The notes: generated from the sequence alone by a model not told the origin. 62,754 nucleotides of DNA from JAAYGD01 sp964428195 (GCA_964428195.1 CAYRXC010000001.1:1-62754), one strand, 5' to 3'; positions 24,099-32,983 are shown, counted from the first letter of the stretch. Made by a program: numbers and translations.

Positions 24099-25118
24099 AT
24101 GTATAAAAAACTTGTTATGATCGTATTATTTTTGTTAATATTTTCAGGATGTTCAAAAACTTTAGTTGATAAAGATAAGAAACCAGTTAAGTACGAGGCT
24201 TCTTTAATATGTGAAAATTGCGAAAAAATATGTAATAAAAATGAACAAAAAGAGAAGTGTATAGAAGATTGTGAGAATAAATGCCAATTAGCTAAGAAAA
24301 ATGAGACTGGGCAATCGTTAACAGAAAACATATTATGTAAGCCTACTAATCCAGATGTACTCGAAATATATAAAAATAACGAAGTTAATTTGGATAATCT
24401 AGTTGAATGCAAAGATTTTGAATTAAAAAACAGTAAATATGAAGGCTTATGGGATAGCTTATTTGTAAAACCGTTGGCATGGTTGATTTTGAAACTCGGT
24501 AATATAATAAATAACTATGGTCTTTCTTTGATATTTATAAGTTTAATAATTAGAATAATTTTGTTACCTGTAACAAAGAATACAGCATTACAATCCGAAA
24601 ATATGAAAAAAGCTCAACCGGAGATTAAAAAAATAGAAAAAAAATATGAGGGAAAAACTGATCAAGATTCATTAATGAAAAAAAGTCAAGAAACAATGCT
24701 ACTATATAAAAAATATAACATTAATCCTATGTCGAGTTGCTTATTTGCACTGATTCAAATTCCTTTATTATTTGCATTCATAGAAGCAATAAATAGAACT
24801 CCAGCAATTTTTGAAGGAAGTTTATTAGGATTCAAATTAGGAATGACTCCGCTGATTGCTCTTCAAAAAGGAGAAATATGGTATATAATTATTGTTATAT
24901 TGTTAGCAGTTATTACATATTTATCTTTTAAGTTAAATAAGGGAGCACCTACAGGATTAGACAATCAAAAACAAATGAATATAATGAATACAGTCTTTGT
25001 TGTAATGATTATATTTATGTCGTTCTCAATGGCTACAGCAATAAGTTTATATTGGATATCATCAAATGTATTTACCATTATTCAAAATTTAGCTGTTAAA
25101 AGGAGAGAAGAAAAATGA
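24099..25118 (+). CDS. yidC: Membrane protein insertase YidC with cysteine-rich extracytoplasmic segment
   Basis: Inserts and folds membrane proteins, alone or with SecYEG. It begins as a lipoprotein: a hydrophobic core then FSGC with Cys18 as lipidation site. The five-helix insertase core runs from about residue 118 to 330, with the hydrophilic-groove arginine in LIIRIILLPVTKNTALQ and the basic tail KRREEK. At 339 residues it is longer than Bacillus SpoIIIJ/YidC2 because of an outer segment of about 100 residues before the first core helix. That segment has Cys at 38, 41, 45, 54, 58, 62, 80 and 104, a C-x2-C-x3-C...C-x3-C-x3-C pattern that I do not know from YidC. It overlaps khpB by four bases. 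Confidence 0.95.
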   Translation: MYKKLVMIVLFLLIFSGCSKTLVDKDKKPVKYEASLICENCEKICNKNEQKEKCIEDCENKCQLAKKNETGQSLTENILCKPTNPDVLEIYKNNEVNLDNLVECKDFELKNSKYEGLWDSLFVKPLAWLILKLGNIINNYGLSLIFISLIIRIILLPVTKNTALQSENMKKAQPEIKKIEKKYEGKTDQDSLMKKSQETMLLYKKYNINPMSSCLFALIQIPLLFAFIEAINRTPAIFEGSLLGFKLGMTPLIALQKGEIWYIIIVILLAVITYLSFKLNKGAPTGLDNQKQMNIMNTVFVVMIIFMSFSMATAISLYWISSNVFTIIQNLAVKRREEK

Positions 25119-25729
25119 TAAAAGTTTATGATTTTATTGAAAAAAGTAGTGAAGTAGCAAAAGAAAAAATGTTATACGAACTTGGTGTATCTGAAAAAGA
25201 AATTTATTATAAAGAGACAGAAGAGACCAGCGGAGGGTTATTCAAATCAAAAAAAATTAAAATCGAAGCATTAAAAAAAGAAGAAATCATAGAATATGCA
25301 AAAGAAACTTTAAACAAAATTTTTGAAAAAATGGGAATTGAAGTTAAAATAGAAGCTAAAAAAAGAGATGAAGTTATAAAAATTAATTTATTTTCAAACA
25401 ATAACTCGATATTAATTGGAAAAAATGGAAAAACAATCGATTCCTTGCAAACAATTTTAAAAAGTTCTATTTATAATAAAACAAATTTTAAAATAAATAT
25501 TCTAATAGACGTAGAGGATTATAGAGAAAAACAACAAAGAAATATTGAGAGAACAATTAAAAATATGGCATTTGAAGTTAAGAAAACCGGAATTCCAATT
25601 TCTTTAGATCCTATGAATTCTTATGAAAGAAGAAATGTTCACAGTATATGTAGTAGTGTAGCGGGTGTTACAACTGAATCTGTTGGCGAAGAGCCTGATA
25701 GATATATTATAATAAAAAGAAAAGAATAG
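25115..25729 (+). CDS. khpB: RNA-binding protein KhpB/Jag
   Basis: Also called Jag or EloR; binds RNA, probably with KhpA, and influences cell elongation and division in Gram-positive bacteria. The 204-residue protein has an N-terminal Jag_N domain (1-50), a KH domain with the GKNG loop (LIGKNGKTIDSLQ near 100-113) and an R3H domain with ERRNVHSICS near 172-181. Its start overlaps the yidC stop (ATGA). The yidC-jag pair is conserved in Bacillota. A terminator follows. Confidence 0.96.
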   Translation: MIKVYDFIEKSSEVAKEKMLYELGVSEKEIYYKETEETSGGLFKSKKIKIEALKKEEIIEYAKETLNKIFEKMGIEVKIEAKKRDEVIKINLFSNNNSILIGKNGKTIDSLQTILKSSIYNKTNFKINILIDVEDYREKQQRNIERTIKNMAFEVKKTGIPISLDPMNSYERRNVHSICSSVAGVTTESVGEEPDRYIIIKRKE

Positions 25730-25751
25730 AGTGTATATACTCTATTTTTTT
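25725..25751 (+). terminator. Terminator of rnpA-yidC-khpB
   Basis: AATAGAGT/ACTCTATT stem (25725-25732, 25739-25746), 6-nt loop and seven T. An extended -10 (TGTTATAAT, 25751-25759) follows at once and may drive mnmE. Confidence 0.85.
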
Positions 25752-25775
25752 GTTATAATCTTATTGGGTGATATT

Positions 25776-27122
25776 ATGTATGATACAATTGTGGGAATTT
25801 CAACAGCTTTAGGTATCGGTGCTATTTCAATTATTAGAGTAAGTGGTAATGAAGCATTAAAAATAGTTAATACTATTTTTTCTAAAAATATAGATAAAGT
25901 AGAAACACATACAATTAATTATGGGTACATTCAGGAAGAAAAAGAAATAATTGATGAGGTATTAATTGGAGTTATGAAAGCTCCAAAAACATTTACAAGA
26001 GAAGATGTTGTAGAAATTTACTGTCATGGCGGAATATCAACAACGAATAAAATAGTACAATTACTAATTCAAAAAGGTGCAAGGCTCGCTGAACCCGGAG
26101 AATTTACTAAAAGAGCATATTTAAATGGAAGAATCGATTTAGTAGAAGCAGAAGCGGTGATGGATTTAATTAACTCTAAAACCGAAAGTTCAAGAAAATT
26201 AGCGTTGAATGGTATTAGTGGCAAAATATCTAATATGATTGAAGAATTAAGAATAGAAATATCAAAGATATTGGCAAATATTGAAGCAAACATCGATTAT
26301 CCCGAATACGAGGATATACTTATTATTACAAAAGATATGATAAGAAAAGAAATATCAATAATTGAAGATAAAATCAAAAAGATATTAGAAGAATCAAAAA
26401 ACTCAAATATAATTAAAAATGGAATAAATACTTTAATTTTAGGGAAACCAAACGTGGGCAAAAGCAGCATATTAAATTCTTTATTAGGTGAAGAAAAAGC
26501 AATTGTTACAAATATTCCTGGGACAACAAGGGATATTGTCGAAGGAGCAATTTCTATTGAATCTGTATTGTTTAATATTACTGATACTGCCGGAATTAGA
26601 GAAACTGATAATATCATAGAGATGATAGGTGTAGAAAAATCTTTAAAACTGATTGAAGACTCTGAATTAATAATTTTGGTTTTAAATAATAACGAGGAAT
26701 TAGGACAAGAAGATCTAAAACTTCTTGATTTAACAAAAAACAAAAAAAGAATATTAGTAATTAATAAAATTGATTTAGAAAGTAAAATTAATAAAGATAA
26801 TTTTAATGAGGATGTTGTAGAAATAAGTGCTTTAAACAATAACTTGGAGAAGTTAAAAGAAAAAATGAAGGAAATTTTCGATTTGGAAAAAATTTCCAGC
26901 AAAGATCCAAATTATTTATTTAATAATAGACAAATAAGTATTTTAAATAAGACAATGGATACAGTTACCGATTTAAAAAAAGGTTTAGAAGAAGAATTAC
27001 CAATAGACATAATTGAGATTGATTTGAAACAAATTTGGGATTTACTTGGAGAAATTATTGGCAGAAATAACTCGAATGATTTGGTCGACGAGATATTTAA
27101 GAATTTTTGTTTAGGAAAATAA
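25776..27122 (+). CDS. mnmE: tRNA modification GTPase MnmE
   Basis: GTPase that with MnmG installs carboxymethylaminomethyl at U34 of tRNAs. The 448-residue protein has an N-terminal tetrahydrofolate-binding domain (MYDTIVGISTALG), a helical domain interrupted by the G domain (GKPNVGKS at 223-230, DTAGIRET, NKID) and the terminal FCLGK whose Cys is catalytic. An upstream in-frame start adds 15 hydrophobic residues across the terminator; GGGTGA before this ATG favours the start used. MnmG lies across oriC, unlike the usual adjacency; recF follows after one base. Confidence 0.97.
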   Translation: MYDTIVGISTALGIGAISIIRVSGNEALKIVNTIFSKNIDKVETHTINYGYIQEEKEIIDEVLIGVMKAPKTFTREDVVEIYCHGGISTTNKIVQLLIQKGARLAEPGEFTKRAYLNGRIDLVEAEAVMDLINSKTESSRKLALNGISGKISNMIEELRIEISKILANIEANIDYPEYEDILIITKDMIRKEISIIEDKIKKILEESKNSNIIKNGINTLILGKPNVGKSSILNSLLGEEKAIVTNIPGTTRDIVEGAISIESVLFNITDTAGIRETDNIIEMIGVEKSLKLIEDSELIILVLNNNEELGQEDLKLLDLTKNKKRILVINKIDLESKINKDNFNEDVVEISALNNNLEKLKEKMKEIFDLEKISSKDPNYLFNNRQISILNKTMDTVTDLKKGLEEELPIDIIEIDLKQIWDLLGEIIGRNNSNDLVDEIFKNFCLGK

Positions 27123-27123
27123 C

Positions 27124-28221
27124 ATGAAAATTAAAGAATTAGAAATATTTAATTTTAGAAATTATGACAAGTTAATGTTGTCTTTTTCTGATCAAATTAA
27201 TATTTTATATGGAAAAAACGCTATAGGAAAAACAAATATTTTGGAAAGTATATATCTTGTTGCTATTACTAAATCACATCGAAATAATGATGACAAAACG
27301 CTGATAAAGAACGACAAAACTATTTCTAAAGTAAAGGGACTAGTGATTTCAAATAACAAAGAAAATAAAATGGAGATAGTATTAAGCAATAGAGGCAAAA
27401 GTGTAAAAATAAACAATAATGTTATTAAAAAAATTAGTGATTACATTTCTGTATTCAAGGTAATAATTTTTTTTCCTGATGATTTAGAATTAATAAAAGG
27501 GAGTCCCTTGGTTAGAAGAAGATTCATGAATATAGAAATTGGACAGATAGAAAATAAATATATTAGAGTTTTAAATGAATATAACTTATTACTAAAAAAC
27601 AGGAACGAATATATTAGAAATAAAGAGTTAAATAATATCGATGAAAAATATTTAGCAACTGTAAACGAGCAATTATCGAAACTTGGATCAACCATTATTA
27701 TTTATAGAAAAGACTTTATTGAAAAATTATCCGAAAAAACAAATAAAATATATAAAAAAATATTTGGAGTTGGAGAAATTAAAATAGAATATAAGACAAA
27801 TATTGATTTAAAATCTCCAAATTTAGAAAACGAATATTTAGAAAGAATTAATAGCAACTTAAAAAGAGACTTATATTTAAAAACCACGTGCATAGGCCCG
27901 CATAGGGATGATATTTTATTTATGTTAAATAATAATGACTCTAGAGATCAAGCTTCTCAGGGTCAACAAAGAACAATAATAATTAGCGCTAAATTAGCAG
28001 AGGCAGAACTCATTAAAGAAAGAACTAATGAATATCCCGTGTTGTTGTTGGATGATATTTTCAGTGAGCTTGATTTAGAAAAGAATAATAATCTAATTAA
28101 ATCCATCGATAGAAACATACAGACATTCATTACTACAACTGATTTGGTTCGAATTAACCAAAAGATTTTAAAAAATGCAAAACTTTTTGATATTGAAAAT
28201 CTTGAAAAAAACAAAAAATGA
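27124..28221 (+). CDS. recF: DNA replication and repair protein RecF
   Basis: SMC-like ATPase that with RecO and RecR loads RecA at single-strand gaps. The 365-residue protein has Walker A GKNAIGKT at 30-37, the ABC signature DQASQGQQRT and Walker B PVLLLDDIFSELD. It normally follows dnaN (with yaaA between); here it follows mnmE with one base between stop and start and precedes gyrB. The recF-gyrB-gyrA order is conserved. No yaaA is present. Confidence 0.97.
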   Translation: MKIKELEIFNFRNYDKLMLSFSDQINILYGKNAIGKTNILESIYLVAITKSHRNNDDKTLIKNDKTISKVKGLVISNNKENKMEIVLSNRGKSVKINNNVIKKISDYISVFKVIIFFPDDLELIKGSPLVRRRFMNIEIGQIENKYIRVLNEYNLLLKNRNEYIRNKELNNIDEKYLATVNEQLSKLGSTIIIYRKDFIEKLSEKTNKIYKKIFGVGEIKIEYKTNIDLKSPNLENEYLERINSNLKRDLYLKTTCIGPHRDDILFMLNNNDSRDQASQGQQRTIIISAKLAEAELIKERTNEYPVLLLDDIFSELDLEKNNNLIKSIDRNIQTFITTTDLVRINQKILKNAKLFDIENLEKNKK

Positions 28222-28250
28222 TTTTATTTGATAAATAACGCTTGAATTTG

Positions 28251-28259
28251 TGATATAAT
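28251..28259 (+). promoter_or_regulatory. Extended -10 promoter of gyrB-gyrA
   Basis: TGATATAAT (TG-A-TATAAT) about 75 bases before the gyrB GTG. The leader contains GCAAAA...TTTTTTGC (about 28300-28321), which could form a weak hairpin. No clear -35 box. Confidence 0.55.
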
Positions 28260-28335
28260 AGAATTGTATGTATTGATATACTAGCAAAATATTAAAAGGC
28301 AAAATCAAGTGTTTTTTTGCAAATAAGGAGAAAAA

Positions 28336-30261
28336 GTGGAAAAAGATATAAGTTTACACTACGATTCAAGCGATATTCAGGTTCTCGAAGGACTTGAAGC
28401 TGTTAGAAAGAGACCGGGAATGTACATAGGAACAACGGGATCAAGAGGATTGCACCATTTAGTTTGGGAGATTGTCGATAATTCTGTTGACGAAGCTTTA
28501 GCTGGATATTGTGATGATATTGAAATCACGATCGAAAAAAATAATGTAATTACAGTAAAAGATGACGGAAGAGGAATTCCAATAGATATACACCCAAAAA
28601 CAGGCGTTTCTACAGTTGAAACCGTGTATACAGTTTTACATGCTGGTGGAAAATTTGGTGGTGGAGGATATAAAGTATCTGGCGGACTTCATGGTGTTGG
28701 AGCATCAGTCGTAAATGCTTTAAGCTTGTTTCTAGAAGTTACAGTGTATAAAAATGGAAAAATATATTTTCTAAGATTTAAAAACGGGGGAAAGCCCGAA
28801 GAAAAATTAAAAGTAATAGGTGATTGTGAACTGGAAAGGACAGGAACTTCGGTTTCATTTAAACCTGATCCGAGTATTTTTGAAGAAACAACTGAATTTG
28901 ATTATGAAGTATTGAAGAGCAGAGTGAGAGAATTAGCTTTTTTAAATAAAGGTTTAAGATTTATTTTATCCGACGAAAGAGAAGATGAAAAAAAAGATGC
29001 TTTTGTTTATGAAGGAGGCATTTTAGAATATGTTAACTTGCTTAACAAAAATAGGACTCCAATAAATAGAGAGGTAATATATTTCGAAGAAACAGAAGGA
29101 GATATCAAAATTGAAATAGCATTGCAATATACAGACAATTATACCGAAAATATTTACTCTTTTGTTAATAATATAAACACATATGAGGGAGGAACACACG
29201 ACGAGGGAGTAAAAAGAGCACTAACTAGAGTAATTAATAATTATGGAAAATCTTCTGGAATTATTAAGGGAAACGAAGAACCATTGAGTGGAGAAGATGT
29301 TAGAGAAGGATTAACAATGATAATTTCTGTGAAACATCCAAATCCACAATTTGAAGGACAAACAAAAACCAAGTTAGGAAACATTGAAGTTAGAAAAATT
29401 TCCGATTCAATTTTTTCGAATGGTTTAGAAAGATATTTGTTAGAAAATCCAGATGAAGCTAGAAAAATAATGGATAAAACTCTTACGGCTGCAAGAGCAA
29501 GATTAGCGGCAAAGAAAGCAAGGGAATTGACAAGAAGAAAAGGATTATTGGATATATCCAATCAGTGGGAAAAACTTACAGATTGTTCGAGCAAAGATCC
29601 TTCAGTTTCCGAAATATTCATTGTAGAAGGAAGAAGTGCTGAAGGACCAGCAAAACAAGGAAGAGATTCAAAAATTCAGGCTGTAATTCCAATAAGAGGA
29701 AAAATATTAAATGTTGAAAAAGCAAGACTAGATAAAATACTTGGTAATGAAGAAATTAGAAATCTTATTACCGCTTTTGGAACAGGAATAGGAGAAGAGT
29801 TTGACTATTCAAAACTAAGATATTATAAGATAATAATTATGACAGATGCTGATGTTGATGGTTCACATATTAGAACATTATTGTTGACTTTCTTATATAG
29901 ATATTTTAAGCCTCTGGTTGAAAGAGGACATGTTTATGCTGCTCAGCCTCCTTTGTTTAGAATTTCACACGGAAAGACTCAAAAATACGTATTAAACGAA
30001 AAAGAAAGAGATAAATACCTTTCTACTCTTCAAGAAAATACAAAGTATGAGATAGTTAGAATGAAAGGTCTTGGAGAAATGGACGCAATTGAATTAAGAG
30101 AGACAACTATGAATATTAATACAAGAACTCTTGTAAGGCTTACGGTTGAGGATGCAATTGTTGCTGATGAAACGTTCAGATTGCTTATGGGAGAAGAAGT
30201 TGAACCACGTAGACAATTTATTGAAGAAAACGCGCTAAAAGTAAGAAATTTAGACGTGTAA
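28336..30261 (+). CDS. gyrB: DNA gyrase subunit B
   Basis: ATPase subunit of gyrase, which introduces negative supercoils. The 641-residue protein has the GHKL ATPase (YIGTTGSRGLHHLVWEIVDNSVDEALAG, DDGRGIP, GGLHGVG), a transducer domain and a TOPRIM domain with EGRSAEGPAKQGRD and the metal motif DADVDG. It ends with the usual C-terminal segment (FIEENALKVRNLDV). It starts with GTG, with AAGGAG upstream. The length and EGRSAEG wording fit GyrB better than ParE, as does its place before gyrA near oriC. Confidence 0.98.
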   Translation: MEKDISLHYDSSDIQVLEGLEAVRKRPGMYIGTTGSRGLHHLVWEIVDNSVDEALAGYCDDIEITIEKNNVITVKDDGRGIPIDIHPKTGVSTVETVYTVLHAGGKFGGGGYKVSGGLHGVGASVVNALSLFLEVTVYKNGKIYFLRFKNGGKPEEKLKVIGDCELERTGTSVSFKPDPSIFEETTEFDYEVLKSRVRELAFLNKGLRFILSDEREDEKKDAFVYEGGILEYVNLLNKNRTPINREVIYFEETEGDIKIEIALQYTDNYTENIYSFVNNINTYEGGTHDEGVKRALTRVINNYGKSSGIIKGNEEPLSGEDVREGLTMIISVKHPNPQFEGQTKTKLGNIEVRKISDSIFSNGLERYLLENPDEARKIMDKTLTAARARLAAKKARELTRRKGLLDISNQWEKLTDCSSKDPSVSEIFIVEGRSAEGPAKQGRDSKIQAVIPIRGKILNVEKARLDKILGNEEIRNLITAFGTGIGEEFDYSKLRYYKIIIMTDADVDGSHIRTLLLTFLYRYFKPLVERGHVYAAQPPLFRISHGKTQKYVLNEKERDKYLSTLQENTKYEIVRMKGLGEMDAIELRETTMNINTRTLVRLTVEDAIVADETFRLLMGEEVEPRRQFIEENALKVRNLDV

Positions 30262-30271
30262 AGGAGGATTT

Positions 30272-32701
30272 GTGGAAGAAAACATAGTAGATAAAATAGA
30301 AGATATCAATTTATCTTCAGAAATAAAAAACTCTTTTCTTGATTACTCAATGAGTGTAATTGTTTCAAGAGCAATACCGGATGTTAGAGATGGTTTGAAA
30401 CCGGTACATAGAAGAATATTATATACAATGTATGAAGAAGGAATGACACCGGACAAAAAACATCAAAAAAGTGCAAATGCAGTCGGAGCAGTTATGGGGC
30501 ACTATCACCCTCATGGAGACTCTGCAATTTATGACAGTATGGCAAGAATGGCACAAGATTTTACGTACAGACACACGTTAGTAGATGGACATGGTAATTT
30601 TGGATCTGGAGATGGTGATAGTCCTGCTGCTTCAAGATATACAGAAGCTAGATTATCTAAGATTTCTATGGAATTATTAAGAGATATAAACAAAAATACA
30701 GTAGATTTTACTGATAATTATGATGGCCAAAGAAAAGAACCTTCTATATTACCGTCACGTTTTCCTAATATTCTCGTAAACGGAAATATGGGAATTGCAG
30801 TTGGAATGGCAACAAATATTCCTCCTCATAATTTAGGAGAAGTAATAGACGGTTGTATAGCGTTTATCGATAATAAAGAAATATCTGTTCTTGAGTTAAT
30901 GCAGTTTATCAAAGGACCAGATTTCCCGACATATGGATATATTTTGGGAAACAGTGGAATAAAGAAAGCATATGAAACAGGAAAAGGATCGATAGTTTTA
31001 AGAGGAAAAGCAAGGATTATTGAAGAAGAAAACAAGAAAAGTAGAATAATTATAACGGAAGTTCCTTATCAAGTAAGTAAGACAAACGATTTAACAAAAA
31101 AAATCGGAGAATTAATAAGAAATAAACAAATAGATGGAATAAGTGATCTTCAAGACGAATCTACTCTTGAAGGAATAAAACTTACAATTGAAATAAAGAA
31201 AGAAGCTAATGCTAATGTTGTTTTAAATAACTTATATAAACACACGCCGCTTCAAGTAAATTACGGAATAAATTTGCTAATGTTGGTCGATGGAAGACCA
31301 AAAACCTTGGGATTAAAGGATATATTGAATTATTACGTAGAATATCAAAAATCAATAATAATTCGAAGAACAAAGTTTGATTTAGATAAATCAAAAGCAA
31401 GGGAACACATATTAGAAGGACTCAAAATTGCATTAGACAACATTGATGAAATTGTTAAAATATTAAAGAATGCAAAAGATGACTCTAAAGCAAAAGAAGA
31501 ATTAAAAGAAAAATTCAATTTATCTGATTTACAATCAGAAGCAATTTTAGAAATGAAATTAAGAAGACTAACGGGTCTTGAAAGAGGAAAAATTGAAGAA
31601 GAGCTCGCAGCTATCCTTTTGCTAATTAAAGAATTAGAAGAAATCTTGGCAGATTCAAATAAAGTACTTGAAATAATAAAAAAGGAACTATTAGAAATTA
31701 AAGAAAAATATGCTAATGAAAGAAGAACACAAATAGATTTATCTTCTATTGAAAACATAGAAGACGAAGAACTTATACCACAAGAAGAAATTATAGTAAC
31801 ATTAACTAACAAAGGATATATAAAGAGACTTCCTTTGGACACCTATAAGACGCAAAATAGGGGCGGCGTAGGAATAAAAGGAATGACAACAAATGAAGAA
31901 GATTTCGTAGAAAACTTATTGATGCTAAACACTCATGATTATTTATTGCTGTTCTCTGACAAAGGGTTGATATATAGAATAAAAGGTTATGAGGTGCCTG
32001 AGTATAGTAGACAATCAAAAGGATTGCCAATTGTAAACTTATTGCCTCTTGAGAAAGATGAAATTATCACTTCTGTTTTAAAAATTAATCAAATTGAAGA
32101 AAACAGATGTTTGCTATTTGCAACCGAAAAAGGGTTGGTGAAAAGATGTAGCATTGATGATTTTAACAGCATAAGAAAAACGGGCAAGATAGCCATTAAA
32201 TTAAAAGAAAACGATAAATTAATTGCCGTTCTTAAGACTAACGGAGAGTCTGAAATAACAATGGCATCATCTAACGGTAAAATGGTTAGATTCAACGAAA
32301 AAGAAATAAGAATAATGGGAAGAAATGCTTCGGGAGTAAAGGGAATAAACGTTGGAAACGACTCCATTTGTATTGGGGCTAGTGTTGCTGATAATGATAA
32401 GGAAGTTCTTGTAGTAAGTGAAAAAGGATATGGAAAAAGAACTAAATTAGAAAACTATAGAGTTACTAAAAGAGGCAGCAAGGGGGTCAAAACTATTAAT
32501 TCTACAGCTAAGACAGGAAAAATGATCTCGTTTAAAATGGTTAGTGACGAAGAAGACTTAATGATTGTTACTGACTTTGGAATGTTAATTAGGATACCTA
32601 TTTCTCAAATATCATCAATGAGCAGGGTAACACAAGGGGTTAGATTGATTAATTTAAAAGACAACCAAAAAGTATCTTCAGTATTTAACGTAATGGAGTA
32701 A
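30272..32701 (+). CDS. gyrA: DNA gyrase subunit A
   Basis: DNA breakage-reunion subunit. The 809-residue protein has the winged-helix region with the quinolone-resistance segment HPHGDSAIYDSMARM; Ser84 and Asp88 correspond to the sensitive residues 83 and 87 of E. coli. The catalytic Tyr is Tyr123 in AASRYTEARL. The C-terminal beta-pinwheel carries the GyrA-box-like QNRGGVGIKG, which distinguishes it from ParC. It starts with GTG after AAGGAGG, ten bases from gyrB. No intrinsic terminator follows; instead the parS/NBS array begins. Confidence 0.98.
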   Translation: MEENIVDKIEDINLSSEIKNSFLDYSMSVIVSRAIPDVRDGLKPVHRRILYTMYEEGMTPDKKHQKSANAVGAVMGHYHPHGDSAIYDSMARMAQDFTYRHTLVDGHGNFGSGDGDSPAASRYTEARLSKISMELLRDINKNTVDFTDNYDGQRKEPSILPSRFPNILVNGNMGIAVGMATNIPPHNLGEVIDGCIAFIDNKEISVLELMQFIKGPDFPTYGYILGNSGIKKAYETGKGSIVLRGKARIIEEENKKSRIIITEVPYQVSKTNDLTKKIGELIRNKQIDGISDLQDESTLEGIKLTIEIKKEANANVVLNNLYKHTPLQVNYGINLLMLVDGRPKTLGLKDILNYYVEYQKSIIIRRTKFDLDKSKAREHILEGLKIALDNIDEIVKILKNAKDDSKAKEELKEKFNLSDLQSEAILEMKLRRLTGLERGKIEEELAAILLLIKELEEILADSNKVLEIIKKELLEIKEKYANERRTQIDLSSIENIEDEELIPQEEIIVTLTNKGYIKRLPLDTYKTQNRGGVGIKGMTTNEEDFVENLLMLNTHDYLLLFSDKGLIYRIKGYEVPEYSRQSKGLPIVNLLPLEKDEIITSVLKINQIEENRCLLFATEKGLVKRCSIDDFNSIRKTGKIAIKLKENDKLIAVLKTNGESEITMASSNGKMVRFNEKEIRIMGRNASGVKGINVGNDSICIGASVADNDKEVLVVSEKGYGKRTKLENYRVTKRGSKGVKTINSTAKTGKMISFKMVSDEEDLMIVTDFGMLIRIPISQISSMSRVTQGVRLINLKDNQKVSSVFNVME

Positions 32702-32719
32702 AAAAGGATAATTAGGATT

Positions 32720-32733
32720 ATTTCCCGAGAAAA
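32720..32733. promoter_or_regulatory. Degenerate Noc-binding-site-like palindrome
   Basis: ATTTCCCGAGAAAA matches the Noc-binding consensus ATTTCCCGGGAAAT at 12 of 14 positions (mismatches at positions 9 and 14). It lies 3 bp before a perfect copy. Confidence 0.55.
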
Positions 32734-32736
32734 ATT

Positions 32737-32750
32737 ATTTCCCGGGAAAT
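32737..32750. promoter_or_regulatory. Perfect Noc-binding site (NBS)
   Basis: ATTTCCCGGGAAAT, a perfect 14-bp palindrome identical to the site bound by Bacillus Noc. It is the only perfect copy I found by eye, and lies 13 bp before the first parS repeat. Confidence 0.85.
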
Positions 32751-32760
32751 ATATAAGCAT

Positions 32761-32940
32761 CGATGTTCCACGTGAAACATACAAGCTAGTAACAAAGAAT
32801 CGATGTTCCACGTGAAACATACAAGCTAGTAACAGAGTGTCAATGTTCCACGTGAAACATACAAGCTAGTAACAGAGTGTCAATGTTCCACGTGAAACAT
32901 ACAAACTAGTAACAAAGTATCGATGTTCCACGTGAAACAT
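32761..32940. repeat. Tandem array of five parS centromere sites, 40-bp period
   Basis: The 16-bp parS TGTTCCACGTGAAACA is repeated exactly at 32764-32779, 32804-32819, 32844-32859, 32884-32899 and 32924-32939. The 24-bp spacers are near-identical (core ACAAGCTAGTAACA, with a few substitutions), whereas all five parS cores are invariant. It matches the consensus for chromosomal ParB (Spo0J) loading in Bacillota. With the NBS sites and about 80 further A/T-rich bases it fills most of the 317-bp gap between gyrA and the SRP RNA; I see no gene there. Confidence 0.95.
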
Positions 32941-32983
32941 ATATCATAAAAATTTATTAAATATAGGTGAAATATATAAATGG

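Noticed and set aside
26297..26902. Long minus-strand reading frame opposite mnmE (201 codons)
   Set aside because: Antisense shadow of a conserved G domain, with no ribosome-binding site and low-complexity Ser/Phe/Ile composition.
27885..27895. CACGTG within recF, a possible extra parS site
   Set aside because: Flanks read AACCACGTGCAT; they do not match TGTTNCACGTGAAACA, and it is within a conserved coding segment.
32761..32940. CRISPR array
   Set aside because: The 40-bp repeats have near-identical spacers rather than unique ones, the repeat core is a parS palindrome, and there are no cas genes nearby.
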